From assembly GCA_038746745.1 (NCBI GenBank), contig JBCDKJ010000001.1:186001-250000 (forward strand): a DNA stretch of 64,000 nt, given 5' to 3'. This document shows positions 36,135-44,743 of this stretch, one piece after another (the first letter of the stretch is position 1; each line of letters begins with the position of its first letter). Source of the stretch: JANQIO01 sp038746745. Lineage in GTDB: Bacteria; Pseudomonadota; Gammaproteobacteria; Pseudomonadales; Halieaceae. The position numbers were made by a program, and so were the translations under genes. A model generated the notes under the pieces. It worked only from the letters and a program-made list of their open reading frames with translations, did no database searches and was not told where the DNA came from.

Positions 36135-36763
36135 GCAGGGCGCTTCCCAATGAACTCCGCCATCAGGGCGCGGATTTCCTTAGCGATTTCAGCCAACGGC
36201 TTGTTACTGTCCACTATACGAAAACGCTCTGGAGCCTCAGTAGCTCTCTGCAGATACGCCTGGCGAACTCTCTCGAAGAATGCCTGTTGCTCCAACTCAA
36301 AGCGATCAAGTTCGCCGCGGCGGGACGCTCTGGCCAGACCTACCTCGACCGGCGCATCCAGCAGCAGTGTTAGATCCGGCTGTAAGTCACCCTGTACCAG
36401 AGCCTGCAGTTGTTCAATCCATTCCAGCGGGAGGCCTCGTCCACCCCCCTGATAGGCAAAGCTGGCGTCAATAAATCGATCGCAGACCACCCAGACGCCT
36501 TTGGCAAGGGCGGGCTCAATCACACCGGCAATATGCTGCGCCCTCGCTGCGAACATAAGCAACAGTTCAGTTATTGGCTGCACGTTCTCCTCGTGGGTCT
36601 CCAGCAACAGCGCGCGTATTCGTTCCGCCAGCTCCGTTCCGCCAGGCTCCCGCGTGAAGACGCTGGCGATGCCCTGCTCTTCCAGCCAGTCCTTTAGCAC
36701 GGCAAGGTTAGTAGACTTGCCGACGCCTTCGCCGCCTTCGACGCTTACAAACACGCCCCGCAC
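36131..36763 (-). CDS. tmk: Thymidylate kinase
   Basis: A 210-residue kinase that makes dTDP from dTMP. P-loop VEGGEGVGKSTN is at residues 8-19. The nucleotide motif FTREPGGTELAERIR and the DRF-type VVCDRFIDASFAYQGGGR follow, with a lid region around RASRRGELDRFE. It is flanked by mltG, with 3 bp between them, and holB, with a 4-bp overlap, so it is part of one operon. Confidence 0.96.
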   Translation of the reverse strand: MRGVFVSVEGGEGVGKSTNLAVLKDWLEEQGIASVFTREPGGTELAERIRALLLETHEENVQPITELLLMFAARAQHIAGVIEPALAKGVWVVCDRFIDASFAYQGGGRGLPLEWIEQLQALVQGDLQPDLTLLLDAPVEVGLARASRRGELDRFELEQQAFFERVRQAYLQRATEAPERFRIVDSNKPLAEIAKEIRALMAEFIGKRPA

Positions 36764-36766
36764 GCG

Positions 36767-37798
36767 TCAGCCCTCGCCCTGCTGCGCAGGCGCTGAGCGG
36801 TAGTCTGCACGCCTGCGCAACTGGTATTTCCTCACCGCTGCCTCATGGTCAGCAAGCGTCGCTGAAAACTGATGGCTACCGTCTCCGCGTGCCACAAAGT
36901 ACAGTGCCTCCCCGTCCGCCGGCTGCAGCGCCGCGCGCAGCGCTGCGCGTCCAGGCAGTGCGATGGGTGTCGGCGGCAAACCACTGTGACGGTAAGTGTT
37001 GTAAATGTTGTTGAGGTCGTTGAGATGGCGACGGCGCAGATTGCCGTCAAATCCCTCACCGAGCCCATATATCACAGTTGGATCAGTTTGCAGTCGCATG
37101 CCGTTTTCAAGACGCCGCACAAACACACCGGCAATCTGCTCGCGCTCTGTGGGCAGGCCGGTCTCCTTCTCAACAATAGACGCCATAATCAGAGCTTCAT
37201 AGGGATCGCTATAGGGGAGACCTACCGCCCTTCCCGTCCAGGCCTGTTCCAGCACTGACTGCATGCGCCGATGCGCCTGACTGAGAATGTCCAGATCGCT
37301 GTCCCCCAGTCGGTAGACATAGGTGTCTGGAAAAAACAGGCCCTCGAGATGCTCTCGGGGGGCGATCAAGGAGAGAAGCGCAGGATCTTGGGAGGAGTTT
37401 AACCGCTTGCTAAGTTTGGCTTGCGACTGCACGAGTGAAAAAGCCTCCTGGAACGTGAGCCCCTCAGCCAGCGTTAAGCTATAGGTGATGACATTCCCTT
37501 GAACCAGCATGTCCAGCAGTTGCTGCGGGCTTCGGGACACTTGCAGATCGTACTCGCCGCGTTGAATTTTTTCGTCCTGCCCCTGCCAGCGTGCCAGCAA
37601 CAACCAGAGCTGCGGCCACCGCAGCAATTGCTGGCGAGACAGGTCTTCCGCAACACTGCGTATGCTGCTGCCCGCTCGCACTGTGAGCACCACATTCACG
37701 CCTGCGACCGGTGTGTGCCACCAGCTTCTGAGTACAACCACAGCAAGGGAAACGCCCGCGACGGCAAGCAGCAACGCCGCCAGAAAAACCTTCTTCAT
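36767..37798 (-). CDS. mltG: Endolytic murein transglycosylase MltG
   Basis: A 343-residue inner-membrane lytic transglycosylase that cuts nascent peptidoglycan strands. A single N-terminal helix (VFLAALLLAVAGVSLAVVVL) anchors it. A LysM-like region follows, then the catalytic YceG domain with ALIMASIVEKETGLPTER holding the essential Glu, and the closing GLPPTPIALPGRAALRAAL and GDGSHQFSATLADHE. It overlaps pabC by 4 bp. Confidence 0.95.
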   Translation of the reverse strand: MKKVFLAALLLAVAGVSLAVVVLRSWWHTPVAGVNVVLTVRAGSSIRSVAEDLSRQQLLRWPQLWLLLARWQGQDEKIQRGEYDLQVSRSPQQLLDMLVQGNVITYSLTLAEGLTFQEAFSLVQSQAKLSKRLNSSQDPALLSLIAPREHLEGLFFPDTYVYRLGDSDLDILSQAHRRMQSVLEQAWTGRAVGLPYSDPYEALIMASIVEKETGLPTEREQIAGVFVRRLENGMRLQTDPTVIYGLGEGFDGNLRRRHLNDLNNIYNTYRHSGLPPTPIALPGRAALRAALQPADGEALYFVARGDGSHQFSATLADHEAAVRKYQLRRRADYRSAPAQQGEG

Positions 37799-38667
37799 TC
37801 CCCGCTATCGCACCAGTCAAAGAAGTCTTCGCGCAGCCTATCGCCCCATGTCGTGGAGGTAAAGGTCGTGGAGGTAAAGCCAGAACGTGCTCGACCCGGC
37901 ATCAGGCAGTGACTGACGCTGCGTATACCGCGCAGGGCATTGGTCAGGATCAACTCATCTGCCCGCAACAGGTCATCCAGAGTGACTGTACCGACTCTGA
38001 CCTCAAGATCACGCGCCGGAGACAGCACCTCCAACACTGCCCGGCGCACAGTGCCCGCGATGCCACAGCGTTCCACCGCGGGCGTCAGCAGGGTATTGCC
38101 GAATACCAGAAATATATTCGAGGAAACGCCGCAGACCAGGTCTTCCATGACACTGCATTGCAGGCCTTCGCCCTCAAATCGCATAGCTTTGAGCTCGTTC
38201 GCTGCAAGCACTTGCTCAAGGCGATTGCAGTGCTTTAAGCCCGCCAGTGCCGGTTGTTCAGCCAGGCGAGTTGCACACAAATAGGTTGCAACCGACTTCG
38301 GCACCTCGCGCCAGGGCGTTATTGCGGCAACGCCAAAGCTCAGCGTAGGCTCAGTATCGCTGGGTCGATATCCTTGCTCGCCCTGTCCACGGCTTAACTG
38401 CAGTCGTCCTGCAGCGTCCACCACATCATGGCTCTGCAAATAGTTAAGCGCGGTCGTTAACGCGGCGTCCAGTTGCCGCTGGGTAACAGCAATATTGAGT
38501 CGGTCAGCGCCGCATAGAAGTCTGTTACAGTGATATTGCCATAGGTGCGCACGGCCGCGGTGTATTCGCAGGGTCTCGAACACACCATCTCCGTAGCGGA
38601 ATGCCCGGTCATAGGGTGACGGCCGCTCGGATGGGCTGCCGTTTATCCAGTGTTGCGGCAGCGCCAC
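37795..38667 (-). CDS. pabC: Aminodeoxychorismate lyase
   Basis: A 290-residue fold-IV PLP enzyme that releases pyruvate from aminodeoxychorismate to give 4-aminobenzoate for folate. Visible features are RAFRYGDGVFETLR, the PLP-lysine region around LAGLKHCNRLEQVLA, and the cofactor-binding EDLVCGVSSNIFLV. The C-terminus carries an in-frame duplication FTSTTFTSTT from a 15-bp DNA repeat, so its tail may be recently altered. It sits between fabF and mltG in one operon. Confidence 0.92.
   Translation of the reverse strand: MALPQHWINGSPSERPSPYDRAFRYGDGVFETLRIHRGRAHLWQYHCNRLLCGADRLNIAVTQRQLDAALTTALNYLQSHDVVDAAGRLQLSRGQGEQGYRPSDTEPTLSFGVAAITPWREVPKSVATYLCATRLAEQPALAGLKHCNRLEQVLAANELKAMRFEGEGLQCSVMEDLVCGVSSNIFLVFGNTLLTPAVERCGIAGTVRRAVLEVLSPARDLEVRVGTVTLDDLLRADELILTNALRGIRSVSHCLMPGRARSGFTSTTFTSTTWGDRLREDFFDWCDSGE
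37850..37879. repeat. 15-bp in-frame duplication inside pabC
   Basis: GTCGTGGAGGTAAAG occurs twice without a mismatch. Because 15 is a multiple of 3, the pabC frame is kept and the peptide FTSTT is simply doubled. Confidence 0.9.
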
Positions 38668-38706
38668 CTTGCATCCCGCGCGGGTAATAGCAGAGCCAGG
38701 CGCGTC

Positions 38707-39945
38707 CTAGACCCGAGTAAACAGCAAGCTGCCATTGGTCCCACCAAAGCCAAAGGAATTGGAAAGTGCGGCGTCGATCGGCATTTCCTGGGCGGTGTGA
38801 GGCACGAAGTTAAGGTCACAGCCCTCATCAGGCTCATCCAGATTTATCGTTGGCGGCGCCACCTGGTCGCGCAGCGCAAGCACCGCAAAGATCGCTTCTA
38901 CGGAACCCGCTGCCCCCAGCAGATGGCCTATCATGGACTTGGTAGAGCTCACGGCCACGCCCCCTGCCGCGACTCCCATCAGCGCTTTTACTGCGTGGCA
39001 TTCAGCGAGATCACCCGCTTGCGTCGATGTACCATGAGCATTGATATATTGGATAGCGTCTGCCGCTATTTCGGCGTCTTCGAGAGCTTGTCGCATCGCC
39101 TGAAGCGCACCGCGTCCATCCTCGGGGGGGCTCGTCATATGGTAGGCGTCGCCACTCATGCCAAACCCTGCCAGTTCGGCGTAGATAGTAGCGCCTCTTC
39201 GCTGCGCGTGTTCCATTTCCTCCAGCACAACCACGCCGGCGCCATCGCCCAATACGAAGCCGTCTCGACCACGATCCCAGGGTCGGCTGGCGCCAACCGG
39301 ATCATCGTTGCGCGTTGACAGCGCGCGAGCGGCCGCAAAGCCCCCAAGGCCCACTGGCGTCGTCGCCATTTCCGCACCGCCCACCACCATAGCGTCCACA
39401 TCACCGCGCTCGATGAGCCTGGCTCCAAGGCCAATGTTGTGTGTTCCCGTTGTGCAGGCGGTGACCACAGCAAGGTTGGGCCCTTGAAATCCGTATCTAA
39501 TCGACAGATTGCCGGCGATCATGTTGATGATGGAGCCGGGGACAAAAAAGGGTGAAATCCGCCGGGGACTTGAAGTGCGAATCACCTCCGCGTTTTTCTC
39601 AATCTGACCAATGCCGCCGATACCAGACCCAATGGCCGTGCCGATGCGAGCCGCATTTGCCTCGGTGACTTCGAGGCCCGAATCCTGCATCGCCTGTATT
39701 CCAGCGGCCATACCATATTGCACAAATACATCCATCTTGCGGGCGTCTTTGGCAGTGAAATATGGCTCGTGGTCGAAATCCTTCACACCACAACTGAACT
39801 GAGTGCTGAACGAGGATACGTCGAAACTCTCGATGGTAGCAGCACCGCTACGGCCACGCAGTATGTTCTCCCAGGTCGCGTCCACGGTGTTGCCAACCGG
39901 AGTTACCATGCCGAGCCCTGTAACTGCTACTCGTCTGCGCGTCAC
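38707..39945 (-). CDS. fabF: Beta-ketoacyl-ACP synthase II
   Basis: A 412-residue condensing enzyme that elongates acyl-ACP with malonyl-ACP. The active-site Cys lies in VVTACTTGTHNIG, and the two His residues in INAHGTSTQAGD and SSTKSMIGHLLGAAG. The C-terminus NSFGFGGTNGSLLF is the family end. It follows acpP by 101 bp, with a stem-loop between them that may tune expression. Confidence 0.97.
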   Translation of the reverse strand: MTRRRVAVTGLGMVTPVGNTVDATWENILRGRSGAATIESFDVSSFSTQFSCGVKDFDHEPYFTAKDARKMDVFVQYGMAAGIQAMQDSGLEVTEANAARIGTAIGSGIGGIGQIEKNAEVIRTSSPRRISPFFVPGSIINMIAGNLSIRYGFQGPNLAVVTACTTGTHNIGLGARLIERGDVDAMVVGGAEMATTPVGLGGFAAARALSTRNDDPVGASRPWDRGRDGFVLGDGAGVVVLEEMEHAQRRGATIYAELAGFGMSGDAYHMTSPPEDGRGALQAMRQALEDAEIAADAIQYINAHGTSTQAGDLAECHAVKALMGVAAGGVAVSSTKSMIGHLLGAAGSVEAIFAVLALRDQVAPPTINLDEPDEGCDLNFVPHTAQEMPIDAALSNSFGFGGTNGSLLFTRV

Positions 39946-39990
39946 GCTATGTCCTCATTGCTCACTTTACGTCCCCCACATAGCAAGAAA

Positions 39991-40015
39991 GCCGCCCTAT
40001 CGAAATAGAGACGGC
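39991..40015 (-). terminator. Stem-loop between acpP and fabF, possible attenuator
   Basis: Minus strand: GCCGTCTCTAT-TTCG-ATAGGGCGGC with one mismatch, followed by only a short TTTC run. A partial terminator would let acpP be made in excess of fabF, as is usual for ACP. The weak T-tract keeps confidence low. Confidence 0.4.
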
Positions 40016-40046
40016 CTTCTGCGGTGGAGCCAGGATGTACTTCAGA

Positions 40047-40283
40047 TCAGGTCAGATGCTCGTTGATGTAATCAATGGCCAGCTGAACGGTGGTGATTTT
40101 TTCTGCTTCCTCGTCGGGAATTTCCGTCTCGAATTCCTCTTCGAGGGCCATAACCAGCTCTACGGTGTCGAGGGAGTCAGCGCCCAAGTCTTCGACGAAA
40201 GAAGCGGAGGTTTGTACCTCTTCTTCTTTCACGCCCAGTTGCTCTGCAACAATTTTCTTAACGCGCTCTTCAATGCTGCTCAT
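40047..40283 (-). CDS. acpP: Acyl carrier protein
   Basis: A 78-residue acidic carrier. The phosphopantetheine Ser lies in GADSLDTVELVMALEEEF and the start is MSSIEERVKKIVAEQLGV, both classical. It shuttles acyl chains among the Fab enzymes encoded beside it. It lies 122 bp downstream of the fabG stop. Confidence 0.98.
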   Translation of the reverse strand: MSSIEERVKKIVAEQLGVKEEEVQTSASFVEDLGADSLDTVELVMALEEEFETEIPDEEAEKITTVQLAIDYINEHLT

Positions 40284-40405
40284 GGTCTCAGTCTGCTCCT
40301 GTGAAGATATAGTTCGTCCGGTACCCGAACGGGGCGCATTTTACTCGCATCACCGGGCCATGTACATGCCGCCAGCACAGCCCAAAAGGGCTTACTGCTT
40401 GGCCG

Positions 40406-41140
40406 CTACATGTACATTCCGCCGTTGATATGGATGGTTTCGCCGGTGATATAGGCAGCTTCTTCGCTGGCCAGAAACGCCACGGCAGCTGCCACCTCCG
40501 TCGCCTGTCCCAGTCGACCCAGTGGAGTCTGACTTTGCAGCGCCTCGCGCTGCGCCTCTGGCAGGTCACGAGTCATATCCGTATCAATAAATCCCGGTGC
40601 CACGCAGTTGACGGTAATATTTCTTGAGCCTAACTCTCGGGCTAGCGCTCGGGAATAACCTTCAGCACCGGCTTTAGTCGCAGCGTAGTTGCTCTGACCG
40701 ATATTACCCATAGAGCCGACGACGGACGTGATGTTGATAATCCGGCCCCATCGAGCCTTGGTCATACCCCTGGCGCAAGCCTTGCACACGCGGTATAGCG
40801 CCGACAGGTTTGTTTCGATCACCTCGTCCCACTCCTCGGGCTTCATCCGCAGCAGGATATTATCGCGAGTAATTCCCGCGTTATTGACCACTACCGTTGG
40901 TGCACCAAACTCTTCAGCTATAGCAGCGATGCTTTCAGCCACGCTATTACTGTCGTCCACACGCAGGACCCTGCCTGCTCCCTGACTGCTGGCCGACTGC
41001 AGATACTCGGTGATGGATGCTGCACCAGCCTCGGTGGTAGCGGTGCCGATCACCGTGCACCCATCTGCCGCGAGGCGCTCCGCGATAGCGCGACCGATAC
41101 CCCGACTGGCGCCCGTCACCAACGCAATGGTCTGGCTCAT
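40406..41140 (-). CDS. fabG: 3-oxoacyl-ACP reductase
   Basis: A 244-residue short-chain dehydrogenase. The NADPH loop is TGASRGIGRAIAERL, the NNAG motif occurs in VVNNAGITRDN, and the catalytic Ser, Tyr and Lys appear in INITSVVGSMGNIGQSNYAATKAG split over two strands. The C-terminus ITGETIHINGGMYM is typical of FabG. It overlaps fabD by 4 bp. Confidence 0.97.
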   Translation of the reverse strand: MSQTIALVTGASRGIGRAIAERLAADGCTVIGTATTEAGAASITEYLQSASSQGAGRVLRVDDSNSVAESIAAIAEEFGAPTVVVNNAGITRDNILLRMKPEEWDEVIETNLSALYRVCKACARGMTKARWGRIINITSVVGSMGNIGQSNYAATKAGAEGYSRALARELGSRNITVNCVAPGFIDTDMTRDLPEAQREALQSQTPLGRLGQATEVAAAVAFLASEEAAYITGETIHINGGMYM

Positions 41141-42102
41141 ACGTATTGCTCCTGCGATAGCGCCGACAAGGTTGACGACAGGTCACCAGCCGTTTCAATG
41201 GCAAAGCTGGCAGCGGTCTTGTCAATGCGCCGCAATAAGCCGCTAAGCACTTTGCCGGGGCCGCACTCAACAAAGGCGCTGATGCCCTTCCCTGACATCG
41301 TTTTAATACAGTCCGTCCAGCGCACAGGGCTGTATGTCTGCTCTACCAGCAACGCGCGAATACGCGAAGGTTCGGTTTCTGTTGAGGCATGGACGTTGTG
41401 CACTACCGGAATGTCAGGTGCGCTTACTGTGATATCGGCCAGTGCTGCTTCCAGGGTCTCACCGGCAGGCCGCATCAAGGATGTGTGAAATGGCGCACTC
41501 ACGGGAAGTGGCAGAACGCGCTTTGCCCCGGACTGTTTGAGCAGCGCTCCGGCATCATCGACCGCGTCTGCGTGCCCCGCTATAACGACCTGTCCCGGAG
41601 AATTGTAGTTCACTGCCGCGACCACCGACCCGGTAGTCGACGCAACGCCCTGACAAACGGTGTCAACTTCCGCGTCGTCAAGGCCGATAACCGCCGCCAT
41701 AGCGCCTTCACCCGCGGGTACAGCCTCCTGCATGGCTTTTCCACGAGCGCGAACCAGGCGCAGCCCATCGGCAAAGCCAATTGCTCCGGCGCATACCAGG
41801 GCGGAAAACTCTCCCAGACTGTGACCTGCGAGTAGCGACGGAGCAGCGCCTCCCGCTGCGCGCCAACTGCGCCACAGGGCAACGCTGGAAGCCAATAGCG
41901 CCGGCTGCGTAACCTCTGTCATGTTGAGGCTCTCCGCCTCCCCGGTCTGAATCAGCTCCCACAAGTCATAACCAAGGGCATCAGCCGCTTCCGAATAGGT
42001 TTGTCCCACGGATGGGTGCTCAACCGCAGCGTCGGCCAACATGCCAATCCGTTGCGAACCCTGCCCGGGGAACACAAAACCGAGTGATGCCGTGTTACTC
42101 AT
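41137..42102 (-). CDS. fabD: Malonyl-CoA:ACP transacylase
   Basis: A 321-residue transferase that loads malonyl onto ACP. The N-terminal FVFPGQGSQRIGML, the nucleophile in LAGHSLGEFSALV, and the catalytic His in PVSAPFHTSLM are in place. It is the first Fab gene after rpmF here. plsX and fabH, which stand between these two in many relatives, are absent. The gap to rpmF is 172 bp and holds a strong hairpin. Confidence 0.97.
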   Translation of the reverse strand: MSNTASLGFVFPGQGSQRIGMLADAAVEHPSVGQTYSEAADALGYDLWELIQTGEAESLNMTEVTQPALLASSVALWRSWRAAGGAAPSLLAGHSLGEFSALVCAGAIGFADGLRLVRARGKAMQEAVPAGEGAMAAVIGLDDAEVDTVCQGVASTTGSVVAAVNYNSPGQVVIAGHADAVDDAGALLKQSGAKRVLPLPVSAPFHTSLMRPAGETLEAALADITVSAPDIPVVHNVHASTETEPSRIRALLVEQTYSPVRWTDCIKTMSGKGISAFVECGPGKVLSGLLRRIDKTAASFAIETAGDLSSTLSALSQEQYV

Positions 42103-42213
42103 ATGTCAGATATCTCCATGCCGATCCGATTCTCGTCAAGAGTGCGCCTCATAGGCAAAGACGCGCGACGATTGTTGTGTGAGGCGCGAAACACAGACGC
42201 GACACATAGAAAT

Positions 42214-42233
42214 GTGGGGACCGAAGTCCCCAC
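42214..42233 (-). terminator. UUCG-capped hairpin between rpmF and fabD
   Basis: GTGGGGAC-TTCG-GTCCCCAC on the minus strand is a perfect 8-bp stem with a very stable tetraloop, 42 bp past the rpmF stop. No uridine tract follows, so it may stabilise an RNA end or act as a partial stop, not a true terminator. Confidence 0.45.
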
Positions 42234-42274
42234 TCATAACATCGACAGCAATTTGGAGCGCTACGCTCAAAAAG

Positions 42275-42457
42275 TCAGTCGTCGTCGCTGCGCTCTACCA
42301 CTTTCCGGCCACGGTAAAAACCGTCAGCGGTGACATGATGACGTCGGTGGGTCTCCCCAGTCGTTTGGTCTACCGACAGAGTTGCTCCATCCAGGCTGTC
42401 ATGGGAACGACGCATGCCGCGCCGAGATCGTGTCTTTTTGTTCTGCTGAACTGCCAT
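42275..42457 (-). CDS. rpmF: 50S ribosomal protein L32
   Basis: A 60-residue L32 with the start MAVQQNKKTRSRRGMRRSHD. The family C-terminal region, which carries four Cys in zinc-binding orthologs, lacks them here (HHVTADGFYRGRKVVERSDD), so it is the zinc-free form. The ribosome-binding site AAGGAG overlaps the end of the upstream yceD gene. The two genes are translationally coupled. Confidence 0.95.
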   Translation of the reverse strand: MAVQQNKKTRSRRGMRRSHDSLDGATLSVDQTTGETHRRHHVTADGFYRGRKVVERSDDD

Positions 42458-42458
42458 C

Positions 42459-42992
42459 TCAATTCTCCTTAGTATGCTCCAGCTTCAATTGCTCAAGCAC
42501 TTTAAACGGGTTGTCGCCCCTTTCCTCACTCACTCCGGGTGGCCGACGGTATTCACCGAGCAACCGATTACAATTGGTGTCCTCGTGATATGCAACCACT
42601 GGGACCGCGAGTATCAACTCTTCTTCCACCAAGCCCCACAGGCTAGCCTGCTCCTCTGCGTCCATCCAGGGCTCAAGCGTTGCTGGTAGCTGCTTGGCCG
42701 CCTCGATGTCACCGACTAGAGCTAACCTGGATGCAATCTGCAGCGGTAGCCGCATGGGCTCAAGACAGCGTTGACAGGTCACCATGACGCTTGCGGTGAC
42801 CTCAAGGTTTACGATATTCCTGTTCTCAGCATCGCGACTAAAGCTGCAGATGACCTCAGCAACCCCGTCCGCAGCAACCAGACTTTGGGCCAAACGCGGC
42901 AGCCCAGCCAGCTCAACGACGCCCTTCACGGTGATGTTGCGTGTGGCTGCTTTTCTCACATCCAGAAACGCTGGCAGGGGCTCTGCTGACAT
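42459..42992 (-). CDS. yceD: DUF177 protein YceD
   Basis: A 177-residue YceD/DUF177 protein. This family is linked to 23S rRNA accumulation and ribosome assembly, and nearly always stands next to rpmF. The central MVTCQRCLEPMRLPLQ holds the C-x2-C of the family, and the tail CNRLLGEYRRPPGVSEERGDNPF is split by typical acidic stretches. One base separates its stop from the rpmF ATG. Confidence 0.92.
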   Translation of the reverse strand: MSAEPLPAFLDVRKAATRNITVKGVVELAGLPRLAQSLVAADGVAEVICSFSRDAENRNIVNLEVTASVMVTCQRCLEPMRLPLQIASRLALVGDIEAAKQLPATLEPWMDAEEQASLWGLVEEELILAVPVVAYHEDTNCNRLLGEYRRPPGVSEERGDNPFKVLEQLKLEHTKEN

Positions 42993-43092
42993 AGGCGCGC
43001 AACTATAGGGAGCGTTTCTAACCTTGTCAAAAAATTCTTTAGAATACAGTAGGTTCTGGCACTATTGCCGAATCCCGATGAGAACAGCCAGC

Positions 43093-43134
43093 GCTACCGG
43101 CCAGGTGTGACCGGCCAGGTGCTACCGGCTAGGC
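43093..43134. repeat. 14-bp tandem repeat, three units
   Basis: GCTACCGGCCAGGT, GTGACCGGCCAGGT and GCTACCGGCTAGGC follow each other in the yceD-maf divergent gap, close to where a promoter would be expected. Confidence 0.9.
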
Positions 43135-43177
43135 GCAGGCTAAGACAAATGCACCGGCCATTAAGGCTCAAATCGCA

Positions 43178-43762
43178 ATGACGTCACCGCTGATACTCGC
43201 CTCGACATCGACTTATCGCAAACAATTACTGGAGCGCTTACGCATTCCCTTTGCGACCGTTGCGCCTGACGTCGACGAAACCGCGCTGCCAGGGGAATTA
43301 CCGCAGGATCTGGCAGAGCGGCTGTCGCTGGACAAAGCGACACGCGTCTCCATCAAGGAACCTGAGGCCATCGTCATTGGGAGCGATCAGGTCTGCGTGC
43401 TTGATGGGATGGCAGTAGGCAAGCCCGGCACCGAGTCGGTGGCGGTTAAGCAACTGATGGCCAGCAGTGGTAAGGCACTGACTTCCTACACTGGAGTATG
43501 TGTCGTCGCACCGGGTCACCGGCCTTTAATCAACGTCGTGACCACGACGGTGAAGATGCGCACTCTCTCTGAGGCAGAAATCAGGCGTTATGTCGCACTG
43601 GATATGCCTACAGACTGTGCGGGCAGTTTCAAGTGGGAACGTTTAGGTGTTGCGTTGTTTGAAAGTATTGAGGGCTGCGATCCCACCGCCCTGGCAGGGC
43701 TGCCCTTGATCGCCCTCTGCAACCAGCTTCGCCAGGTGGGACTGGACCCTCTTGACGTTTAG
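43178..43762 (+). CDS. Maf-family nucleoside triphosphate pyrophosphatase (YceF-like)
   Basis: A 194-residue Maf protein with PLILASTSTYRKQLLERL at the N-terminus, the catalytic SDQVCVLDG and the substrate-specificity segment DCAGSFKWERLG. It hydrolyses non-canonical or methylated nucleotides. The YceF subgroup prefers m7GTP, and the CAGSFKWE signature favours that subgroup over the dTTP/UTP type. It is divergent from yceD and converges with rluC. Confidence 0.9.
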   Translation: MTSPLILASTSTYRKQLLERLRIPFATVAPDVDETALPGELPQDLAERLSLDKATRVSIKEPEAIVIGSDQVCVLDGMAVGKPGTESVAVKQLMASSGKALTSYTGVCVVAPGHRPLINVVTTTVKMRTLSEAEIRRYVALDMPTDCAGSFKWERLGVALFESIEGCDPTALAGLPLIALCNQLRQVGLDPLDV

Positions 43763-43795
43763 CTATAAAGGTTTATATTTCAGCCACTTATGGCG

Positions 43796-44722
43796 TTATC
43801 CGCGAAGCGTTTCTAGCGTTAGTTCCAGGCTTGTTTCAAGCGGCGCAGTCGTCTGAAACTGCAGGTCCTTGAGAACGCAATTCAGCGAGGCGGCATGCAG
43901 AAACAGTCGCCCAAGTCGCAAGCGCTTGCCCAGTGCCAGCGCCGCATCGTCAGCATACTTAGCGTCGCCCAGTATCGGGTGCCCCGCCTGTTGCGCGTGA
44001 ACGCGAATCTGGTGGGTTCGTCCGGTCACGGGCCTGGCTTCAATCAATGTCGCTTCGTCGAACCGCTCTAATACTTTGAATTCTGTGATGGAGCGCTTGC
44101 CTTCCTGAGATACACGCACCATGCGCTCTCCAGACTGCAGCGTATTTTTGATCAAAGGCGCATCGATCCGCTTCCTGCCAGAGGGCCAATAGCCAGATAC
44201 CAGTGCTATGTAGCGCTTGTCGATGGCGTCCTCTCGCAGTGCTTTGTGTAACAGCTTAAGGGCCGAGGGTTTACGCGCCACCATGATGCACCCCGAGGTA
44301 TCGCGATCCAGACGGTGTACCAGTTCCAAAAATCGCTCGTCGGGGGCCAGTTGCCTCAGACACTCTATTAGCCCGACGCTGAGGCCGCTGCCTCCATGTA
44401 CCGCCAGTCCGGAGGGCTTATTCAGTACCCACAGGCCGGAAGAGGAATACACAGTCTGCTCCTTTATCAAATTGACCCACCGCGCAGGTACTTGCTGTGG
44501 TAGTGCCTGGTCAGCCATGCGTATTGGCGGAATACGCACCACATCGCCCTGCTGCAGACGGTATTCTGGCCTGGCGCGCCCTTTATTGACCCGGACCTCA
44601 CCCTTTCGCAGCGCTCGGTAAATGCGCGTTTTAGGCACACCCTTCATCTCGCGCAGCAGAAAATTATCCAGACGCTGGCCCGCGTACTCCTCGGCGACCT
44701 GTATTAGTTGAACCTGCGGCAT
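43796..44722 (-). CDS. rluC: 23S rRNA pseudouridine synthase RluC
   Basis: About 308 residues, with an S4 RNA-binding domain (GQRLDNFLLREMKGVPKTRIYRALRKG over residues 13-39) and the RluA-family catalytic motif VHRLDRDTSGCIMVARK holding the essential Asp. Neighbouring rne and maf/yceD is the RluC context; RluC modifies positions 955, 2504 and 2580 in E. coli. I start at the ATG (MPQVQLIQ) preceded by AAGGA. A GTG at 44743 has no ribosome-binding site. Confidence 0.92.
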   Translation of the reverse strand: MPQVQLIQVAEEYAGQRLDNFLLREMKGVPKTRIYRALRKGEVRVNKGRARPEYRLQQGDVVRIPPIRMADQALPQQVPARWVNLIKEQTVYSSSGLWVLNKPSGLAVHGGSGLSVGLIECLRQLAPDERFLELVHRLDRDTSGCIMVARKPSALKLLHKALREDAIDKRYIALVSGYWPSGRKRIDAPLIKNTLQSGERMVRVSQEGKRSITEFKVLERFDEATLIEARPVTGRTHQIRVHAQQAGHPILGDAKYADDAALALGKRLRLGRLFLHAASLNCVLKDLQFQTTAPLETSLELTLETLRG

Positions 44723-44743
44723 ATTTCCTTGTAATTGAAGCAC

